In this document: piece after piece, positions 7,042-9,680 of the stretch
Layout of the letters: every line of letters begins with the position of its first letter
How positions within the stretch are numbered: the first letter of the stretch is position 1
NCBI GenBank assembly: GCA_965364515.1
Contig: CBDTXZ010000114.1
Span: 1-9,680 of the forward strand
Source: JAHEDH01 sp965364515
GTDB taxonomy: Bacteria; Actinomycetota; Acidimicrobiia; Spongiisociales; ZC4RG35
Direction: 5' to 3'
DNA length: 9,680 nt
Made by a program: the position numbers and the translations under genes
Notes under the pieces: generated by a model
Seen by the model: only the letters and a program-made list of their open reading frames with translations
What the model was told of the DNA's origin: nothing
Database searches by the model: none

Positions 7042-7626
7042 ATGGGATTCACCGCTGCCGAGCTCGAGTCCTTCCGGGACACGACCGTCCCCGATCTCAT
7101 CGGGCCCGGGCTCAGGCTGCTGTTCGTCGGCATCAACCCCGGCTTGTGGACCGCTGCGACCCAGACGCACTTCGCCCATCCGGGCAACCGGTTCTACCCG
7201 GCGCTCCTTCAGGCCGGAGTCATCCATCGGGAGATCGACAGGAGCGAGGGCTTCAGCGAGTCCGATCGTGCTCATCTGATCGACCGTGGGATCGGGATCA
7301 CGAACATCGTTCCGCGGGCCACCGCCCGGGCCTCGGAGTTGACGACGGCAGAGTTGAGAGAGGGCGGCGAGGTGCTCGCAGCGAAGGTCGGGGAACTCGG
7401 GCCAGCCGTGGTGGCGATCGCCGGAATCACAGCCTTCCGGACGGCATTCCGGATGAGCCGGGCGGTGGTCGGTCGTCAGAGCGCGGATCTCGAAGGTTCG
7501 GAGCTGTGGGTCGTCCCCAACCCGAGCGGCCTCAATGCCCATGAGACCGTCGGCTCGCTCGCCGAGTGGTACCGCCGGGTCGGGGTGGCAGCAGGGGTCG
7601 TGTCGGACGACGGCGGTGCTCGGTGA
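7042..7626 (+). CDS. mug: G/U mismatch-specific uracil-DNA glycosylase (Mug/TDG family)
   Basis: The 194-residue product belongs to uracil-DNA glycosylase family 2. It would remove uracil or thymine opposite guanine (and some ethenocytosine lesions) in base excision repair in the cytoplasm. The catalytic motif GINPG is at 30-34 (N32 matches the active Asn of E. coli Mug), followed by the FAHPGNRFYPAL segment (44-55). The second motif NPSGLNAH is at 160-167, where E. coli Mug has NPSGLSR. The middle ITNIVPRATARASEL region also aligns with E. coli Mug. Length is close to the roughly 170 residues of E. coli Mug, with short extensions at both ends. An in-frame stop sits directly before ATG 7042, and the catalytic motif lies close behind, so the start is fixed. 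No ribosome binding site is visible. It is the first gene of a three-gene set with 4-base overlaps. Confidence 0.94.
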   Translation: MGFTAAELESFRDTTVPDLIGPGLRLLFVGINPGLWTAATQTHFAHPGNRFYPALLQAGVIHREIDRSEGFSESDRAHLIDRGIGITNIVPRATARASELTTAELREGGEVLAAKVGELGPAVVAIAGITAFRTAFRMSRAVVGRQSADLEGSELWVVPNPSGLNAHETVGSLAEWYRRVGVAAGVVSDDGGAR

Positions 7627-7886
7627 GCGTCTCACCGGAGGCCCCGACCGAACGTCAGGTCCTGTACGCCCTCGTCGCCGGCGGGTTCGTCATCGTGGTG
7701 GCCGTCCTCGTTCTCGGTGCTGCCTTCGCCGGACTGGTACCGGTCTGGTGGACGGCGATCGGGTCGGTCGCGACCATCGGCGTCGGAGGCCTCTGCGCGG
7801 TGAAATGGAAGGAGACGAGGGTCGTGCTCCTGTCGTCGATCGTGCTGTTTCTGGCGTGGGTGGTCGGAACGCTGCTGGTGTCATGA
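7623..7886 (+). CDS. Small three-helix membrane protein, function unknown
   Basis: The 87-residue product starts at GTG 7623, overlapping the mug stop as GTGA, and ends overlapping the next start as ATGA. After a short polar N-terminus (SVSPEAPTERQ) come three hydrophobic segments: about residues 14-40, 43-60 and 66-86. A short basic stretch (KWKETR) separates the second and third. The protein ends within or just after the third helix. I recognise no family. The tight overlaps on both sides argue that it is a real, coupled gene rather than a chance frame. Whether it relates functionally to DNA repair cannot be told; small membrane proteins are often operon passengers. An earlier start inside mug would add only an Arg/Gly-rich segment and is less likely. 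Confidence 0.8.
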   Translation: MSVSPEAPTERQVLYALVAGGFVIVVAVLVLGAAFAGLVPVWWTAIGSVATIGVGGLCAVKWKETRVVLLSSIVLFLAWVVGTLLVS

Positions 7887-8515
7887 GCCGAGTCGCCGGA
7901 GTCGACATCGCACGCGGATCGTGGCTCGTCGTCTACCTGAGCGATGGTCGGTTCGACGGGGCCGAGATCGTGGAGCAGTTGTCTGGGACCGAGATCACCG
8001 CCGACGTCGTCGCTATCGACGTTCCGTTGGATCTCCCCTCGGACAGCATCGGAAGACCGGCCGAGGAGGAGGCCCGACGGTTGCTGGGGCCGCGGCGCAG
8101 CTCGGTGTTTCGCTCTCTGCCGGCAGAGCTCTACGCAGAGGACTACACCGCCGCGAGTCGTGCTGCGGCCCGTGCGCGCTGGGGCGAGGCCTACTCGAAG
8201 CAGGCGTGGAACCTCCGAACGGCCGTGAGTGACGCGAGCGCCGCCCGCACCGCCGACTGGTATGAGACCCACCCGGAACTGGCCTATCTGCGCATCCACG
8301 GCGGCCCGCTCGATTCGAAGAAACGCTGGTCAGGGCTCCGGCAGCGGCTCGACTGCCTGAGTGCGGTCGGCATCGACGTGCCGATCATCGCTGGGGAACT
8401 CCACCCCGACGATGCGCTGGATGCGGCCGTGTGCGCCCACGTGGCGCATCGGATCTCCTCGGGTGTCGCAGACCGGGTGCCGGCGACGGGACCGGGGCCC
8501 TTCATCTGGTTCTGA
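7883..8515 (+). CDS. DUF429 family protein (RNase H-like predicted nuclease)
   Basis: The 210-residue product matches the DUF429 pattern: GVDIARGSW near the N-terminus (6-14, D8), AIDVPLDLP (44-52, D46), then RxLGPRRSSVF (66-76), SKQAWNL (105-111), the ETHPELAY block (128-135, E128), SKKRWSGLRQR (145-155) and HPDDALDA (174-181, D176, D177, D180). The spaced acidic residues D8, D46, E128 and D177/D180 fit a metal-binding RNase H-like active site, and the family is annotated as predicted nucleases on that basis. No substrate is established. Length is near the family's usual 200-250. ATG 7883 overlaps the upstream stop (ATGA), so translation is probably coupled. It is the third gene of the mug set. 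A link to DNA repair is suggested only by the shared operon. Confidence 0.9.
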   Translation: MSRVAGVDIARGSWLVVYLSDGRFDGAEIVEQLSGTEITADVVAIDVPLDLPSDSIGRPAEEEARRLLGPRRSSVFRSLPAELYAEDYTAASRAAARARWGEAYSKQAWNLRTAVSDASAARTADWYETHPELAYLRIHGGPLDSKKRWSGLRQRLDCLSAVGIDVPIIAGELHPDDALDAAVCAHVAHRISSGVADRVPATGPGPFIWF

Positions 8516-8531
8516 TCCTGCCGCCCATTCA

Positions 8532-8565
8532 CGTGACGTCGGTCGCTTCCCGACGTGCGATCACG
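8532..8565. terminator. Interrupted hairpin between convergent genes (possible bidirectional terminator)
   Basis: The inner stem ACGTCGG (8536-8542) pairs perfectly with CCGACGT (8550-8556) around a seven-base loop. An outer CGTG (8532-8535) can pair with CACG (8562-8565) across an unpaired bulge. It fills most of the 45-base gap between the DUF429 stop and the convergent reductase stop and reaches into the reductase stop codon. There is no T-run on either strand, so classic intrinsic termination is uncertain. The position is what a bidirectional terminator would need. Confidence 0.5.
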
Positions 8566-9460
8566 GAAGCGGTTCCCCTTCCGCCGCCTCGATCAGCTTG
8601 TACATGTCCTCCCTCGTGAGGGAGACGTCGAGCGCGGTCGTGGCCGTGCGGAGTCGATCCGCCCGCTGCGAGCCGACGATCGCCACTGGCTGGGAAGGAT
8701 GCGCGAGCACGAAGGCCAGTGCGATCGCACTGCGATCGACCGACTCGCGCGCGGCGAGTGCATCGATCTCGAGCATCAACTCCGTTCGGACGTTGTGTCC
8801 CGTTGCCAGTGCACCGCCTCCGAGTGCGCTCCATGCGAGTGGCCGGAGCCCGAGACGCATTGCGAGGTCGAGAGTGCCGTCCCGAAGCGGTCCGAGATGG
8901 TTTGCCGAGAACTGTGGCTGAGTGGACACCACGGCGTCTCCGAGGAACGCCACCAGCGCCTCGGTCTGGGCCGGTGTGAAGTTGGAGACCCCGATCGCGC
9001 CGGCCTTCCCCTGGTCGATGAAGCCACGAAGGGTCGTGGCGAGGTCCTCGGGGTGTGTGAACATGTCGGGCCGATGGACTTGATAGAGGTCGATGCGGTC
9101 CACCCCGAGCCGTCGCAGCGACCCATCCAGCGCAGCCGTCAGGTACGAATGCGACGAGTCATACGGCACACCCGGCATGATGCCCCCTTTCGAGGCGAGC
9201 ACCACACGGTCCCGGAGAGAGGGAGAGGCCTCGAAGACGGAACCGAGGAGTGACTCGGCGTCTCCGAAGCCCTCGCCGCTTCGATCGAGTCCGTACACGT
9301 CTGCGGTGTCGATCAGGTTCATTCCCAGATCGATGGCCGTCTCCACGAGTTGGACGGCCTCGGGCACGTCGTGACCTGCGAAACGCCAGTGGCCGAACGC
9401 CAGGGCTCCAACGTCGGGGAGGGGTCCGAGCGAGCGCGCAGAAGAAGTGTCGAGTCTCAT
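8561..9460 (-). CDS. Aldo/keto reductase, YdhF-like
   Basis: The 299-residue product is a full-length aldo/keto reductase, a cytosolic NAD(P)H-dependent enzyme with a TIM-barrel fold that reduces aldehydes or ketones. The catalytic tetrad is visible: D51 and Y56 in IDTADVYG, K91 in ASKGG and H129 in YQVHRPD. Also present are GVSNFTPAQ (157-165) and a C-terminal cofactor region IVGSQRADRLR (261-271). The segments SNFTPAQ, LLDGTLD-like PLRDGTLDLA, RPLAWSALGGG and the HPSQPVAIVGS stretch follow E. coli YdhF closely, so this subfamily is likely. The substrate is unknown. The ATG at 9460 (minus strand) has AGAGGA four bases upstream. It is transcribed toward the mug set, and its stop is 45 bases from the DUF429 stop. 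It seems to be a single-gene unit with its own promoter. Confidence 0.95.
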   Translation of the reverse strand: MRLDTSSARSLGPLPDVGALAFGHWRFAGHDVPEAVQLVETAIDLGMNLIDTADVYGLDRSGEGFGDAESLLGSVFEASPSLRDRVVLASKGGIMPGVPYDSSHSYLTAALDGSLRRLGVDRIDLYQVHRPDMFTHPEDLATTLRGFIDQGKAGAIGVSNFTPAQTEALVAFLGDAVVSTQPQFSANHLGPLRDGTLDLAMRLGLRPLAWSALGGGALATGHNVRTELMLEIDALAARESVDRSAIALAFVLAHPSQPVAIVGSQRADRLRTATTALDVSLTREDMYKLIEAAEGEPLP

Positions 9461-9463
9461 TGG

Positions 9464-9495
9464 TTCCTCTGGTGGATGAGTCGAGGAGGACCCTA
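9464..9495 (-). promoter_or_regulatory. Candidate -10 element and ribosome binding site of the reductase gene
   Basis: Read on the minus strand, TAGGGT (9495-9490) fits the TANNNT form of a -10 box. A start site about seven bases later would give a leader of roughly 20-25 bases containing AGAGGAA (9470-9464), a good Shine-Dalgarno match just before ATG 9460. No clear -35 is seen. The ribosome site is well supported; the promoter call is tentative. Confidence 0.45.
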
Positions 9496-9580
9496 GTGTG
9501 CGGGTGGCTCGGAGAGACCGGCCCCCGACACAGGCTCGTCCGTCGCTCCGGAACGCCGTGGGCCTCCGCTCGGAGTCCGG

Positions 9581-9602
9581 GTTCGGTGAGGATCAACCGA
9601 AC
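9581..9602. terminator. Seven-bp inverted repeat at the end of the right-edge gene
   Basis: GTTCGGT (9581-9587) and ACCGAAC (9596-9602) are perfect reverse complements around an eight-base loop. The loop holds the stop codon of the probable minus-strand gene that enters from the right. No T-run follows on the minus strand. It may terminate or stabilise that transcript. Bases 9496-9580 hold nothing else that I can support. Confidence 0.4.
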
Positions 9603-9680
9603 AGGCCGCCAGGAGCCGACCTGTGTCGCATCCTGTGAGCCGACCTCCATGCGCTCACGACGTCCTCGATGTCGAATGGT
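9593..9680 (-). CDS. Probable C-terminal fragment of a minus-strand gene (3' end only)
   Basis: Read from the right edge on the minus strand, one frame gives 28 residues, PFDIEDVVSAWR followed by SAHRMRHRSAPGGLFG, then TGA at 9595-9593. The sequence looks protein-like (an amphipathic helix followed by a basic tail), and its first codons mostly end in G or C. The stop lies in the loop of an inverted repeat, as expected at a gene end, and leaves 132 bases for the promoter of the reductase. The fragment is too short to name a family. A second minus-strand frame stays open through this region but reads on into the reductase gene in the wrong frame with an Arg-rich product, so it is less likely. 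Confidence 0.45.
   Translation of the reverse strand, partial: PFDIEDVVSAWRSAHRMRHRSAPGGLFG

Noticed and set aside
8555..9253. Plus-strand open frame across the reductase gene
   Set aside because: It is antisense to a full-length aldo/keto reductase with an intact catalytic tetrad and shows no recognisable motif.
9159..9650. Minus-strand frame running from the right edge into the reductase gene
   Set aside because: It overlaps most of the reductase N-terminus out of frame and is Arg-rich, with no motif.
9650..9680. Plus-strand ATG at 9650 as the start of a new gene
   Set aside because: Only ten codons are visible (MRSRRPRCRM), there is no clear ribosome site, and the minus-strand frame over the same bases looks more protein-like.

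Overview
The window is GC-rich DNA with tightly packed genes. Codon third positions are mostly G or C, GTG and TTG starts occur beside ATG, and most gene junctions overlap by 1 to 4 bases. This look and the gene families suggest an actinomycete-type bacterium, possibly Acidimicrobiia. That placement is an inference from composition and gene content; no marker gene confirms it.

Bases 1-6898 hold one plus-strand operon of the MoxR / Bat (von Willebrand factor A) type. It begins inside a gene whose product has a Gly/Ser/Asp/Gln-rich linker, built on an 18-bp tandem repeat, followed by a compact C-terminal segment. Next come a MoxR-family AAA+ ATPase (569-1543), a soluble DUF58 protein (1543-2409), a BatA-like membrane VWA protein (2406-4211) and an 896-residue membrane protein with two VWA domains and a glutamine-amidotransferase-like fold (4208-6898, TTG start). 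By the positive-inside rule the large domains of the last two proteins lie outside the membrane, and short Arg-rich loops and tails face the cytosol where MoxR and DUF58 act. The arrangement fits a MoxR/VWA chaperone-like assembly of unknown client. The large protein carries a short Cys-x-Cys insert just after the metal-site loop of its second VWA domain.

Bases 6899-7041 are a short gap with a hairpin, a possible -10 element and a possible 37-codon leader ORF that ends directly against the next start codon. Bases 7042-8515 form a second plus-strand operon with 4-base overlaps: a Mug/TDG-type uracil-DNA glycosylase, a small three-helix membrane protein of unknown role, and a DUF429 protein (RNase H-like predicted nuclease family).

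A minus-strand aldo/keto reductase resembling E. coli YdhF (8561-9460) converges on that operon, with a 45-base gap holding a hairpin. To its right are a likely promoter and ribosome binding site, then a probable C-terminal fragment of another minus-strand gene running in from the right edge. Hairpins without U-runs lie at or near three gene ends. No tRNA, rRNA, CRISPR array, insertion sequence or phage gene was seen.
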